64,000 nt of DNA from Bin87 sp963668585 (GCA_963668585.1 OY764869.1:3472001-3536000); one strand, 5' to 3'. Positions 1-8,416 are shown, counted from the first letter of the stretch. Notes: a model not told the origin generated them from the letters alone. Made by a program: numbers and translations.

Positions 1-260
1 AACGGGACAGGGGCGATGGCGCGGCCGCATTCTTCAAGGATCAGGCCCAGGTAGGTGACCGGCAACCCGCCGCCGCCGAACTCTTCCGGCAGCGAAATGC
101 CGAACCAGCCCAGCGACGCCATTTTCTCCCACAACTCCACGGAGTAACCGCGCTCATCCTGCTCGATGGCGCGTGGCAAGCTGGAGGGACACTCCGCATC
201 CAGGAACTCCCGGGCGGCGTTTTTGACCATCAATTCTTCTTCTGAGGGTAATACGTTCAT
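1..260 (-). CDS. Acyl-CoA dehydrogenase, N-terminal part (cut by window edge)
   Basis: Reading leftward from the ATG at 260 gives about 86 codons, beginning MNVLPSEEELMVKNAAREFL. This is the all-helical N-terminal domain of an acyl-CoA dehydrogenase, with the typical segment GWFGISLPEEFGGGG near residues 50-65. A GAGGAA ribosome site lies just before the ATG. The gene follows the dehydrogenase at 312-1514 after about 50 bases on the same strand, so the two are probably co-transcribed. Paired acyl-CoA dehydrogenase genes of this sort often encode alpha/beta heteromers that oxidise bulky or branched acyl-CoA substrates; that reading is inference. The flavin-binding and catalytic parts are outside the window. 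Confidence 0.85.
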   Translation of the reverse strand, partial: MNVLPSEEELMVKNAAREFLDAECPSSLPRAIEQDERGYSVELWEKMASLGWFGISLPEEFGGGGLPVTYLGLILEECGRAIAPVP

Positions 261-311
261 CGTTCCTCAATAATTGGTAGAGGTTGGCGGCCCACCGCCG
301 TCCAATCCTTA

Positions 312-1514
312 TTAGACTCGCGGCATTCCAAGCCCGCGACGGGCGACCTGGTCCCGCATCACCTGGACGCTGCCGTGGTTGATTCCGCTCTGGAACGCGC
401 CCATCAGGTTGTGCGCGAACACACCGTCCTCGATGGCGTCCTCGGAACCGTTCAGAAGTTGGCCGTACGGGCCGAGCATCTGCGCGATGGTTTCGGTGGT
501 GCGGACACCGTGCTCGGGCGCGAATACCTTCTCGGCGGAGCCTTCATAGGTGAACGCACCGTCGTTTTCCACGATGGACATGCTGCGCATGGTCATCAAA
601 CGGCAGACCTGACCTTCGATCCACATATCGGCCAGGCGGTCGCGCACGGTGGGGTCTTCGCGCATGGCGTAACCCTCAATATCATTGTCCTTGACCCAGT
701 TGACGATGTCCTCGTCGCGCTGGATGGAGATGAGGTAACGGGATGCGCCCACCCGGTCGAGGTTGAGGCCCATGGCTCCCACGTACCAGCCCTGGTTCTC
801 CTCTCCCAGCAAGCAGGAAGCGGGAACCCGCACGTTCTCAAAGAAGGTCTCGTTGGTGCGGGCATCGCCGTAGGTGGTGCCCAAGGGGGCCGGAGGGTTG
901 TTCTGGATGGTCCACAGGGGGCGCACCGTGATGCCCGGGGTATCCATGGGAATCAGGAAGATGCTGATGCCGCGATGGCGCGGCGCATCGGGGTCGGTGC
1001 GGGCCATCAGATATATATGGGTGGCATAGTGGGCGGCCGTGGTGTACATCTTCTGGCCGTTGATGACGTATTCGTCGCCATCCCGCACGGCGCGGCACTG
1101 CAAACCGGCGAGGTCTGCTCCGGCCTGGGGTTCGGTGAAACCCAGGGCGAAGGAAATTTCGCCTCGAATGATGCCGGGCAGGAACTCCTGCTTCTGCTCT
1201 TCGGATCCGGCCGCCAGGATGGCCGGGGCGCCAGAACCGGCGCCGCCGACGGTGATGCCGACGCGCGCGAATTCTTCCTCAACGATGTACTGGTCGATAC
1301 GGCTACCATCCTGTCCGCCGTACTCTCTCGGCCAGGAAATTCCGATCCAACCCCGCTCCGCAATCTGCTGGTAGAGGTCGCGGGTCTTGGGGCCGCGGCG
1401 ACGGATGCCGGTATCTTCCAATTCGGCGACGATCTCCGGGGTAACGTTGTCTGTGATGAACTGGCGAACTTCGGCGCGCAGTGCATCCTGTTCCGGGGTG
1501 AATGCGAATTCCAT
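312..1514 (-). CDS. Acyl-CoA dehydrogenase (FadE-like)
   Basis: The 400-residue protein has the normal family length and order: helical N-domain (about 1-120), beta-domain (about 120-240, with GFTEPQAGADLAGLQ near 130), and helical C-domain with the EGSAEKVFAPEHG segment near residue 335. It should catalyse FAD-dependent alpha,beta-dehydrogenation of an acyl-CoA and pass electrons to ETF in the cytoplasm. The start at 1514 follows a GAGGA site. A good sigma70-type promoter lies at 1563-1591. A second, partial acyl-CoA dehydrogenase follows downstream, which suggests a heteromeric enzyme. The substrate cannot be read from sequence. Confidence 0.92.
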   Translation of the reverse strand: MEFAFTPEQDALRAEVRQFITDNVTPEIVAELEDTGIRRRGPKTRDLYQQIAERGWIGISWPREYGGQDGSRIDQYIVEEEFARVGITVGGAGSGAPAILAAGSEEQKQEFLPGIIRGEISFALGFTEPQAGADLAGLQCRAVRDGDEYVINGQKMYTTAAHYATHIYLMARTDPDAPRHRGISIFLIPMDTPGITVRPLWTIQNNPPAPLGTTYGDARTNETFFENVRVPASCLLGEENQGWYVGAMGLNLDRVGASRYLISIQRDEDIVNWVKDNDIEGYAMREDPTVRDRLADMWIEGQVCRLMTMRSMSIVENDGAFTYEGSAEKVFAPEHGVRTTETIAQMLGPYGQLLNGSEDAIEDGVFAHNLMGAFQSGINHGSVQVMRDQVARRGLGMPRV

Positions 1515-1562
1515 AGCGACGCTTCCTCACACAAGGGTTGTGCCACGTTTTTACAGCGTGCA

Positions 1563-1591
1563 ATTATAGCGGTTTGAAACCATGGTGTCAT
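1563..1591 (-). promoter_or_regulatory. Sigma70-type promoter for the acyl-CoA dehydrogenase operon
   Basis: On the minus strand, ATGACA (1591-1586) and TATAAT (1568-1563) are separated by exactly 17 bases. This predicts a start near 1556 and a leader of about 40 bases before the ATG at 1514. The match is 5/6 at -35 and 6/6 at -10. Confidence 0.65.
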
Positions 1592-1610
1592 TCCACTTGA
1601 CGTGCGCACA

Positions 1611-1703
1611 GGGGCTCTCGATTATCCTGGCGAAAGCCAATGGCTGTTGCCGGAACGATTCTCTGCTCACCGTCCGCTCGTCCATCGTCGATGATCGAAT
1701 GGC
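1611..1703. repeat. MITE-like repeat, copy 1 (short form)
   Basis: The element starts GGGCTCTCGATTATCCTGG and ends ATCGAATGGCCC, giving imperfect terminal inverted repeats. Internally it shares GCTGTTGCCGGAACGA and CACCGTCCGCTCGT with the copy at 39241-39370, and CCTGGCGAA and CACCGTCCGCTCGTCC with the copy at 44153-44282. This copy is shorter because it lacks the central CTTCGACA-type hairpin arm. It encodes nothing convincing. Confidence 0.75.
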
Positions 1704-1791
1704 CCTGCTTACCGAGTCTGACGTTCATCAGATTGTGCGTCGTGAATATGACCACGGCAAACCTGGTACGGCCGAAAAATCGCCAGGGTTG

Positions 1792-1803
1792 ACAAACGTT
1801 TGT
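1792..1803. promoter_or_regulatory. Candidate operator upstream of the betaine-type importer
   Basis: ACAAACGTTTGT is a perfect 12-base palindrome overlapping TTGACA (1789-1794). A central CG flanked by AAA/TTT resembles operators of LacI/PurR-type repressors, but no such regulator is encoded nearby. A possible -10, GATAAT, lies at 1818-1823, too far from the TTGACA for a standard promoter. Confidence 0.35.
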
Positions 1804-1901
1804 GCCGGGCCTACGGTGATAATTCAAGATGACCATCTAACAAGTTGATCATTTCAACCGTTCACGAGCCATTGCCGCCTGAGGTTACGGGGGTACGCAA
1901 C

Positions 1902-3206
1902 ATGGTTTCCACCGACGAAACGGCCGCGATGGGTGCGTCCGCACAACCGGATGACGATTCGCCATTCATTCATGTGAGTTCAGTTTGGAAGGTGTTTGGG
2001 CGGAACCCGGGCCGCGTTCTGGAACCGCAATACGCCGACAAGGACAAGTCATATTTCCAGACTGAATTTGGGAACGTGGTGGGGCTTCAGGATGTTTCGT
2101 TCAGCGTAAACCAGGGTGAAACCTTCGTCATCATGGGGTTGTCGGGCAGCGGCAAGTCCACGATGGTGAGATGCCTGATCCGCCTGATTGAACCGACCGC
2201 AGGGGAGATAGTCATCGACGGCAACGATATCACCGGGATGTCGGACAAAGAGTTGATGGAGTTCCGTCGGGAAAAAATCGCCATGGTGTTTCAGCACTAT
2301 GGACTCCAGCCGCACCGGAACGTGCTGGACAACGCAAGCTGGGGATTGGAAGTGCAGGGCGTCGCCAAACAGGAACGGTACGCCCGGACCAAGGAAGTGT
2401 TGGAACTGGTTGGCCTTGGGGGATGGGAAGAAGCCTACCCACGCCAGCTTTCAGGGGGAATGCAGCAACGGGTGGGGCTGGCCAGGGCGCTGGCCGTCAA
2501 CACCGACATCCTGTTGATGGACGAACCGTTCAGCGGCCTGGACCCATTGATCCGACGGCAGATGCAGGACGAATTGTTGAGGCTTCAAACCGAACTGCAC
2601 AAAACCATCGTATTCATCACGCACGACCTCAACGAGGCCCTCAAACTCGGTGACCGCATCGCGATAATGCACGATGGGCAGGTGGCGCAGATCGGTTCTC
2701 CGGAAGACATCGTGCTTCGCCCCGAGGACGCATACGTTGGCGATTTCACGCAGGACGTGCGCCTCGAGAGCGTGCTGACCGCCAGCAGGGTTATGGTCAC
2801 CCCGAAGGCCACGGTGATGGGACACCAGGGACCGCGGGCGGCACTGCACACCATCGGCAACAGCGATGGAGACGCGGCCTGGGTGGTGGACATGCGGGAA
2901 CATTACATCGGGATGCTTTCCATAGCAGACGCGGAACGCGCGCTGCGGGCGGGGGTCAAACGGCTGGACGAAGCCTGGGAGTACGTTGACCGCGAATATC
3001 AGGCTGTGACGCCAGGGACCACGTTCGATGAACTGATCCCCATGGCCATGTCCAGCAATTTCCCGATACCGTGCTGCAACGACGACAACGTGCTGGTCGG
3101 CGAAGTGCATCGCAGCGCGCTGGCAGAGGCCATTGCCGAGACCTCTGAGCCAAACACGGATTACGAAGCGAACGCGGCGGAAAATGCCGCTCTGTCAGGG
3201 GAATAA
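1902..3206 (+). CDS. Glycine betaine/proline-type ABC transporter, ATP-binding subunit
   Basis: The protein (434 residues from the ATG at 1902) is an ABC ATPase of the ProV/OpuAA type. Walker A GLSGSGKST is at 79-87, the Q-loop glutamine at 131, the LSGGMQQ signature at 183-189 and Walker B ILLMDEP at 203-209. About 160 residues after the nucleotide-binding domain correspond to the tandem CBS region that senses ionic strength in this family. The frame extends upstream to a TTG at 1845, but the ATG at 1902 after a GGGGG stretch is preferred. It should power import of quaternary ammonium compatible solutes with the permease at 3294 and the binding protein at 4605. Confidence 0.92.
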   Translation: MVSTDETAAMGASAQPDDDSPFIHVSSVWKVFGRNPGRVLEPQYADKDKSYFQTEFGNVVGLQDVSFSVNQGETFVIMGLSGSGKSTMVRCLIRLIEPTAGEIVIDGNDITGMSDKELMEFRREKIAMVFQHYGLQPHRNVLDNASWGLEVQGVAKQERYARTKEVLELVGLGGWEEAYPRQLSGGMQQRVGLARALAVNTDILLMDEPFSGLDPLIRRQMQDELLRLQTELHKTIVFITHDLNEALKLGDRIAIMHDGQVAQIGSPEDIVLRPEDAYVGDFTQDVRLESVLTASRVMVTPKATVMGHQGPRAALHTIGNSDGDAAWVVDMREHYIGMLSIADAERALRAGVKRLDEAWEYVDREYQAVTPGTTFDELIPMAMSSNFPIPCCNDDNVLVGEVHRSALAEAIAETSEPNTDYEANAAENAALSGE

Positions 3207-3293
3207 CGCGAGACCGTCCACGGTTTCTTCCCCGCCGCTCGGGGAACGCGCGTCGCGCGGTAGGAATTGACCCCCATCAGACGGGAGGCGAAT

Positions 3294-4382
3294 ATGGCAT
3301 CAATCACCGGGGAGCGGGCCGACGCCCAGATCTCCCAACCGGAGCAACAGCAGTCAGGGGGCCAATCGCTCCTGACTTCACTGAGGAATCTGCCGCAGAT
3401 TTATTGGTGGGGGGCGGGCATCGTCGCGGTTCTGGTAGTGCTGTTGGTGAGCCTGTTGATGTGGGGCCCGGGGATGGAGTTCCCCACCACTGTGGCGCAC
3501 GTTCAGTCCAGCGACGGGACTGCCAGTTTTCCGATATCACTGCGAAACGTTACCGGCGACACAATTGACGCGGCCACCAGGTGGTTGACCACCAACGGGC
3601 GTTGGCTGTTCCAAGGCATCAAGGACGGCGTGACGTACACGTTGAACTATATCGAAGACGGATTGAAATGGCTGCCGTGGCCAGCGGTGGTGCTGGGGCT
3701 GGTATTGGCGGCGTTCGCGGTGGGTCGCTGGGCGTTGATGGGTTTTACCGCCTTCGCCTTCCTGTACATCGGGTTCATGGGCCTCTGGGAACCGACGATC
3801 GACACCATTGCGTTGATGGTGGTGGCCGTCGCGCTGTCCGTGGGGATCGGTTTGCCTCTGGGGGTGCTGGGAGCGCGAAACCAGACGGCCGACCGCATCA
3901 TGCGGCCGATCCTTGACGGTATGCAGACGATGCCGAGCTTTGTGTACCTGATTCCCGGAATTCTGTTTTTCGGGTTGGGCAAACCGGCGGGCATCTTCGC
4001 AACCATCATCTACGCGGTGCCGCCGGTGATCCGCCTGACCAACCTGGGCATCCGCCAAGTCTCGCCGGAGACCGTTGAGGCGGCGAGGTCGTTCGGCGCG
4101 TCGCCTTTGCAGATATTGACCAAGGTACAGGTTCCGATGGCTTTGCCCACAATCATGGCGGGAATCAACCAAACCACGATGATGGCCCTAGCGATGGTAA
4201 CCATCGCCAGCATGGTGGCAGCGGGCGGTTTGGGCGACAACGTGCTGCGGGCGATCCAGAAGAACGAAGTTGGCAACGGCGTCATCGCCGGCCTGGCGAT
4301 TGTGTTCATGGCCATCGTGATCGACCGGCTTACCCAGGCAGTGGCGCGCTCCCGCCAGGAAGCCCTGAGCGGAGGACACTAA
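3294..4382 (+). CDS. Glycine betaine/proline-type ABC transporter, permease
   Basis: This is a 362-residue integral membrane protein of the ProW/OpuAB family. The N-terminal 35 residues are hydrophilic. A first membrane span follows (about 38-58), then a polar loop, then a cluster of spans after about residue 125. The EAA-type loop that docks to the ATPase reads EAARSFGASPLQILTKVQVP (about 265-285). The ATG at 3294 follows GGGAGG at the right distance, whereas the earlier TTG at 3267 has no such site. It sits 87 bases after the ATPase gene, so the two form an operon. Confidence 0.92.
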   Translation: MASITGERADAQISQPEQQQSGGQSLLTSLRNLPQIYWWGAGIVAVLVVLLVSLLMWGPGMEFPTTVAHVQSSDGTASFPISLRNVTGDTIDAATRWLTTNGRWLFQGIKDGVTYTLNYIEDGLKWLPWPAVVLGLVLAAFAVGRWALMGFTAFAFLYIGFMGLWEPTIDTIALMVVAVALSVGIGLPLGVLGARNQTADRIMRPILDGMQTMPSFVYLIPGILFFGLGKPAGIFATIIYAVPPVIRLTNLGIRQVSPETVEAARSFGASPLQILTKVQVPMALPTIMAGINQTTMMALAMVTIASMVAAGGLGDNVLRAIQKNEVGNGVIAGLAIVFMAIVIDRLTQAVARSRQEALSGGH

Positions 4383-4511
4383 CCAGGAATCCCAGGTTCA
4401 TTTTCGGGTGGCCCGACCGGTGGCCGGCCGCCCGGATTTGGAAATCTACGCAGACGGGTTTAGTACGAAAAGTGTTTATTATGTAATGTTATTATTGACG
4501 TATTCATCAAT

Positions 4512-4540
4512 TTGACAACGATAATTAACACTGTGATAAT
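4512..4540 (+). promoter_or_regulatory. Strong promoter for the binding-protein gene
   Basis: TTGACA (4512-4517) and GATAAT (4535-4540) are exactly 17 bases apart, and TGT directly before the -10 makes it an extended -10 element. The upstream 60 bases are unusually AT-rich and could act as an UP element. Transcription should start near 4547, giving the binding protein independent, high expression. Confidence 0.75.
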
Positions 4541-4604
4541 CTTGGCCTATTCGATTGTCGCACCGGGGCGCCCGGAAAAAAATGTCGATCAGGAGGGAAT
4601 GATT

Positions 4605-5834
4605 TTGTTCACCAAATACAGATTGTTCGCGGTAGCGATGGCAATGGCGCTAGTTGCCATTCTCGCCGTTGCAGCGTGTACATCGGCCGAGCCGCAGACT
4701 GTCGAGGTCACGCGAGTGGTGACCGAGCAGGTCGAGGTCGAAAAAGTAGTCGAAAAGCCGGTGGAAGTGGTCAAGGAAGTTGAGGTGGTGAAGGAAGTTG
4801 AAAAGCCGGTGGAAGTGGTCAAGGAAGTTGAGGTCGAAAAAGAGGTAATCAAAGAGGTCGAGGTCATCAAGGAAGTCGAAGTCATGGCTCCCGAAGGACC
4901 CAAAGAAACGATCATCTTTGGCGACTTGAACTGGTCCAGCGCTCTGCTTCAGAACCGCATCGCCCAGTACATCGTCGAGAAAGGCTACGGCTATCCTACC
5001 GACGTGAAATTCGGCGCGACCCTGCCCCTTTTCCAGGGACTCCAGAATGGCGACACGCACGTCACCATGGAAATCTGGCTGCCCAACCAGGACGAAGCCT
5101 GGAACGCCGCCCGTGAAGAGGGCGCCGTGCTGTCCGTCGGCCAAAGCCTGGGCAAAGACTGGCAGTCCGCTTTCGTGATCCCCGCGTACCTTCAGGAACA
5201 GTATCCTGACCTGGACCACGTGGACGACCTGAAGGACCCCCAGTACAAGGAACTGTTCACGTCCGCCGAAACCGGCGACAAGGCCCGTCTCGTTTCATGC
5301 ATCATTGGCTGGGCCTGTGAGATCGTGAACGCCGCGCAGGTTGAAGGTTACGGCCTCAACGACCACGTGGAGATCATCAACCCCGGCGACGGCGCCGCGT
5401 TGAACGCTGACCTCTACGGAGCATATGAGCGCGGCGAGCCCTGGCTGGGCTACCAGTGGGGCACCAACGACCCCGCCCTGAAACTGGACATCGTGCGCCT
5501 AGAAGAACCTGCTTACAGCGACCAGTGCTGGTTCACCACCAAGGCCTGCGCCTACGAAGACGCCACGGTGCTGATCGCCGTTAACCCCGACCTGCCCGGT
5601 CGCGCGCCCGACGTAATTCAGATGCTTCGGAACTGGGATTTCAACATCAACATCTACAAGGCAGTGGTGCGCTGGCAGGGTGAGAACCCGGACGCCGACG
5701 TGAACGCCACGGCGCTGTGGTGGTTGAACAGTAACGCCGACATCTGGGGCGGTTGGGTCACCGACGACGCCGCCGCAGGCATCCAGGCAGCGCTCAGCGC
5801 TGGCGAGAAGGCCGACGGCTGGCCCTCCGAATAG
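4605..5834 (+). CDS. Glycine betaine/choline-type substrate-binding lipoprotein
   Basis: The mature domain (from about residue 100) matches the OpuAC/ProX periplasmic-binding family that captures betaine, choline or related compounds. The start is probably the TTG at 4605: AGGAGG at 4591-4596 lies 8 bases before it, but only 2 bases before the ATG at 4599. A signal peptide ends in the lipobox VAAC (cysteine near residue 27). Residues of about 30-95 form a repetitive Val/Glu/Lys linker (EVxKEVEVV-like units), which holds the binding domain away from the membrane; such linkers are common in Chloroflexota binding lipoproteins. The gene follows the permease but has its own promoter and a terminator at 5870. 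Confidence 0.9.
   Translation: MFTKYRLFAVAMAMALVAILAVAACTSAEPQTVEVTRVVTEQVEVEKVVEKPVEVVKEVEVVKEVEKPVEVVKEVEVEKEVIKEVEVIKEVEVMAPEGPKETIIFGDLNWSSALLQNRIAQYIVEKGYGYPTDVKFGATLPLFQGLQNGDTHVTMEIWLPNQDEAWNAAREEGAVLSVGQSLGKDWQSAFVIPAYLQEQYPDLDHVDDLKDPQYKELFTSAETGDKARLVSCIIGWACEIVNAAQVEGYGLNDHVEIINPGDGAALNADLYGAYERGEPWLGYQWGTNDPALKLDIVRLEEPAYSDQCWFTTKACAYEDATVLIAVNPDLPGRAPDVIQMLRNWDFNINIYKAVVRWQGENPDADVNATALWWLNSNADIWGGWVTDDAAAGIQAALSAGEKADGWPSE
4752..4834 (+). repeat. Direct DNA repeat inside the lipoprotein linker
   Basis: A 35-base sequence beginning GAAAAGCCGGTGGAAGTGG occurs identically at 4752-4786 and 4800-4834 (period 48 bases). It encodes EKPVEVVKEVEV in each copy. Perfect identity at DNA level suggests recent slippage or duplication, so linker length may vary among strains. 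Confidence 0.85.
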
Positions 5835-5869
5835 CGTAACAAGACCATCCCATCCGAACCGGATGACAT

Positions 5870-5902
5870 GAGGGCGGCTCCAGAGAGGGGCCGCCCTCTT
5901 TT
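5870..5902 (+). terminator. Intrinsic terminator after the binding-protein gene
   Basis: GAGGGCGGC (5870-5878) pairs perfectly with GCCGCCCTC (5890-5898), with an 11-base loop, followed by TTTT. It lies 36 bases after the stop codon of the importer binding protein and closes that transcription unit. Confidence 0.85.
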
Positions 5903-5960
5903 CTGCTACAATGCAGCCTCCCAAAATGGCCGCATCGCATAGCATGGAAAAGAAACACCA

Positions 5961-6695
5961 ATGACTACCGACGACATCGCGACGCACGTATCCGACGAGA
6001 CGCTGGCGACTCTGAAATCCATCCCAACCCAAACGCTCATTGACGGTCTGTGGGTTATGGGCTGGCCGATGAGCATGATCGAGGGCGCGAAACCATTGCA
6101 GCCCGGGCAGCACATGGCCGGCCGCGCCGTTACGTTGCGTTTCGTGCCGCACCGGCCGGACCTGGCCGCCGACAAACCCAAAGGGTCCGACTCCGCCGAG
6201 TACGTGGCATTTGAACTATGTGGCCCGGGAGAAGTGCTGGTAATCGACGCCATGCGGTGGCCGTTCAGCAGCATCGGCGGGGACATCAAGTTTTATCGTC
6301 TGTATCAGCGGGGCGTGGGCGGGTTGGTGACGGACGGGGCGGTTCGGGATACCAACACGTTGAAGGAGTACGGATTCCCGGTGTACGCGGCGAACGCGAC
6401 TGCCAAGCAGGGGCCCGCTGAGTTCTGGCCCTGGCAGGTGAACGATTGCGTCCAGTGCGGCGGCGTGCTGGTTCGTCCGGGCGACGCCATCGTGGGCGAC
6501 GACGACGGCGTGGTGGTGGTGCCGGCAACCGCAGCGCAGGAAGTGATCAACATTGCGCACCAGCGCGAAGAAGTTGAAGGCGTGATCAAGGCCCAGTTAG
6601 AAATAGAACAGTGTTCGCCCGGGAAATACTACCCGTTCAACGAAAACACCTGGAAACTCTTTGAGGAAAAGACCGGCAAAAAACCGTATCGGTGA
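5961..6695 (+). CDS. RraA-like / HMG aldolase family protein
   Basis: The 244-residue protein belongs to the RraA-like family, which includes 4-hydroxy-4-methyl-2-oxoglutarate aldolases and proteins once annotated as dimethylmenaquinone methyltransferase. The hallmark GGVLVRPGDAIVGDDDGVVV lies near residues 170-190, and the metal/substrate motif GLVTDGAVRDTN lies near 115-127. Family members act as divalent-metal-dependent lyases on pyruvate-containing acids in aromatic catabolism, or as RNase E inhibitors. The lyase role seems likelier here because the next gene is a CMD protein, but the substrate is unknown. The upstream purine stretch is a weak ribosome site. Confidence 0.8.
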   Translation: MTTDDIATHVSDETLATLKSIPTQTLIDGLWVMGWPMSMIEGAKPLQPGQHMAGRAVTLRFVPHRPDLAADKPKGSDSAEYVAFELCGPGEVLVIDAMRWPFSSIGGDIKFYRLYQRGVGGLVTDGAVRDTNTLKEYGFPVYAANATAKQGPAEFWPWQVNDCVQCGGVLVRPGDAIVGDDDGVVVVPATAAQEVINIAHQREEVEGVIKAQLEIEQCSPGKYYPFNENTWKLFEEKTGKKPYR

Positions 6696-6770
6696 TTGAT
6701 CCACCCCTCACCCGATTCGAACGCACCCAAGGGTTCGATTGTTTCCGACTCACAACCTGGAGGAATCAAC

Positions 6771-7337
6771 ATGGCTCGACTACCACTGGCATCCCGCGAA
6801 ACCACCCCGGCCGGGCAGGAGGCCGCCTTCGACGAAATCACCCAGAACGGCGCGGCCGTCCCGCCGTATGGCCCCGGTTCGGTGATGACTCACGTTCCCG
6901 AGGCGAGCAAGCACGCGACCGGCCTCAATCAATACCTGCGGAACCACGCCAGCCTACCGATGAAGGCCGCCGAACTGGCGATGCTCGTGGCCGCCCGTGA
7001 GATGGATTGCCAACACATCTGGAACGCGCACGCAGCGTCGGCGCGCGATGCCGGAGTGCCGGCGGCGGTGGTGGACGCCATACGCGACGGCACATCGCTG
7101 CCGTCCCTTGCGGCCGACGAATCGGCGGTGATCAACCTGGGGCGTGAGATCCTGCAGAACCACCAGGTGAGCCGTGGAGGTTACCAGAGCGCGCTGGAGA
7201 TATTCGGGCAGCAGGGAACCATCGAACTGACCCTGGTGCTGGGCAATTACACGATGCTGGCGATGGTGATCAACACCTTCGAGACCGACCTGCCGCCGAA
7301 TCGCACGGAGCCTCTGCTGCAGCGAGTAACAGGCTAG
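6771..7337 (+). CDS. Carboxymuconolactone decarboxylase (CMD) family protein
   Basis: The 188-residue all-helical protein starts at the ATG at 6771 after a strong GGAGGAA site; an earlier in-frame start at 6696 has none. It resembles the paralogue at 15717-16277 along most of its length, including MLVAAREMDCQHIWNAHA and ADESAVINLGREI. It keeps a single cysteine, in MDCQHIW, rather than the CxxC of AhpD peroxidases, so it is unlikely to be an AhpD-type reductase. CMD proteins act as decarboxylases, peroxidases or related lyases; the reaction here is unknown. A 6-base inverted repeat (TCGAAC/GTTCGA) lies in the 75-base gap before it. Confidence 0.82.
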   Translation: MARLPLASRETTPAGQEAAFDEITQNGAAVPPYGPGSVMTHVPEASKHATGLNQYLRNHASLPMKAAELAMLVAAREMDCQHIWNAHAASARDAGVPAAVVDAIRDGTSLPSLAADESAVINLGREILQNHQVSRGGYQSALEIFGQQGTIELTLVLGNYTMLAMVINTFETDLPPNRTEPLLQRVTG

Positions 7338-7363
7338 CAGCCAGGGACCGGCGACAAAGAGTG

Positions 7364-7385
7364 GGGGCGAATGATCATTCGCCCC
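7364..7385. repeat. Palindromic GGGGCGAATGA/TCATTCGCCCC hairpin element
   Basis: A perfect 22-base palindrome (two 11-base arms) sits between the convergent CMD gene (ends 7337) and the NHL gene (ends 7385), followed rightward by TACGAGTTTTT. Its right arm and flank TTCGCCCCTACG recur at the convergent junction near 60.2 kb. It could serve as a two-way terminator; the T-run supports this for the plus strand. Confidence 0.75.
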
Positions 7386-8416
7386 TACGAGTTTTTACGG
7401 TAGATCTGCACACGGTGGCGACAGGAGTCCACGACGTAGATTCGGCTTTCGTTGTCCACCGACACAGAGGTGGGTCCCCAGAACCGGGACTCAATGCGGG
7501 CCGAGGCCTCCCGGTGGTGGTCCCGCCAAGGATTCACTGACGGCGCAAGGTTCGCGACCTCCCTTGCGGCCGATTCGTCCGGGTTTGCGGCCAGATAGTC
7601 CGCAGCCCAGGTGGACACGGTGGCGTCTCCGGCCAGGATGCCGGCGACCTCGCCGTCGGGATCGAAGATCTGCACACGCTCGTTGCCCCAGTCGGCCACG
7701 TACACGAACCCCTCATGGTCCACGGCCACCGACGCGGGGCGATGGAGTTGCCCCTTGCCATCGCCGGAAACGCCCCATTGCCCGATGAAGCGACCGGAGG
7801 GAGTGAATGCCTGCACGCGGTCATTTCGCCAGTCGGCGACGAAGACGTTGCCACCGGAGTCGCAGGTCAATCCCCAAGGCGTGTTGAACTGACCGGATTG
7901 AGCGCCGAATTCGCCCCAACCGTCCAAGTATTCCCCTTCGGTGGTGAACCGCTGAACTCGATGATTCAGGCCATCGCTGATCAGCAATGATCCGTCGGGC
8001 GCGACGGTGATGGCCGCGGGCCGATTCAGTTGGCCCGGTGCGTCGCCGGGGTCTCCCCAATGCCGGATGAAGTCGCCGTCAGAATCGAAGATGTTGACAC
8101 GCTGCAACGCTTCGTCCGTCACGAAGATGCGACCATCGGCAGCCCGGGCAATGTCGCTGGGCCACCAGAATTGTCCATCCTCGGTGCCTCCCGTTCCCCA
8201 CTCGCCGATGTAACCCTCATCGACGGTGCAAACACAGACGCGTTTGTGTTCGAGGCGACCTATCGATTCGGGACCGCCGCGATTCAGGACGAACATCACG
8301 CCGTCATCGCCGAGGGTCAGCGCTATGGGATGGATGAATCCACGCCCCCGGTAGGCCAGGAAGCCCACCGTGTGGCTGTACGAAAAGGTTGTGGTGGTTG
8401 ATGTTCCGGTGGTCAT
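7385..8416 (-). CDS. NHL-repeat beta-propeller protein
   Basis: The protein has 343 residues if started at the ATG at 8416, which overlaps the stop of the DUF1800 gene as ATGA, so translation is probably coupled. It contains about six NHL repeats of the pattern G-Q-F/L-N-x-P-x(n)-V-A-D-x(2)-N-x-R-V-Q-x-F, as in GNVFVADWRNDRVQAFTPSG, and should fold as a six-bladed propeller. No signal peptide or catalytic site is apparent. NHL propellers are usually protein- or ligand-binding scaffolds, though some act as lyases or lactonases. Coupling to DUF1800 is the main clue to its role. Confidence 0.85.
   Translation of the reverse strand: MTTGTSTTTTFSYSHTVGFLAYRGRGFIHPIALTLGDDGVMFVLNRGGPESIGRLEHKRVCVCTVDEGYIGEWGTGGTEDGQFWWPSDIARAADGRIFVTDEALQRVNIFDSDGDFIRHWGDPGDAPGQLNRPAAITVAPDGSLLISDGLNHRVQRFTTEGEYLDGWGEFGAQSGQFNTPWGLTCDSGGNVFVADWRNDRVQAFTPSGRFIGQWGVSGDGKGQLHRPASVAVDHEGFVYVADWGNERVQIFDPDGEVAGILAGDATVSTWAADYLAANPDESAAREVANLAPSVNPWRDHHREASARIESRFWGPTSVSVDNESRIYVVDSCRHRVQIYRKNS

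Larger units (their letters stand above)
1515..1901. other. Divergent intergenic region
   Basis: This 387-base stretch between the acyl-CoA dehydrogenase and the ABC importer holds the leftward promoter, the first copy of the MITE-like repeat (1611-1703) and a 12-base palindrome upstream of the importer. Short open frames on both strands here are translations of the repeat and show no independent sign of being genes. Confidence 0.6.

Noticed and set aside
375..1577. 400-codon open frame on the plus strand opposite the acyl-CoA dehydrogenase
   Set aside because: It mirrors a clear dehydrogenase gene and its translation has no recognisable domain; long antisense frames are expected in GC-rich DNA.
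1582..1848. Short open frames on both strands between the acyl-CoA dehydrogenase and the ABC importer
   Set aside because: They run through repeat copy 1, and the same peptide fragments reappear at other repeat copies, so they are repeat translations.
4700..4890. Possible CRISPR-like direct repeats
   Set aside because: The repeats lie in frame inside a lipoprotein linker, have no unique spacers and encode a regular Val/Glu/Lys pattern.
6713..6740. Possible tRNA-like TTCGA arm before the CMD gene
   Set aside because: Only a 6-base inverted repeat (TCGAAC/GTTCGA) is present; no acceptor stem or other tRNA arms can be formed.
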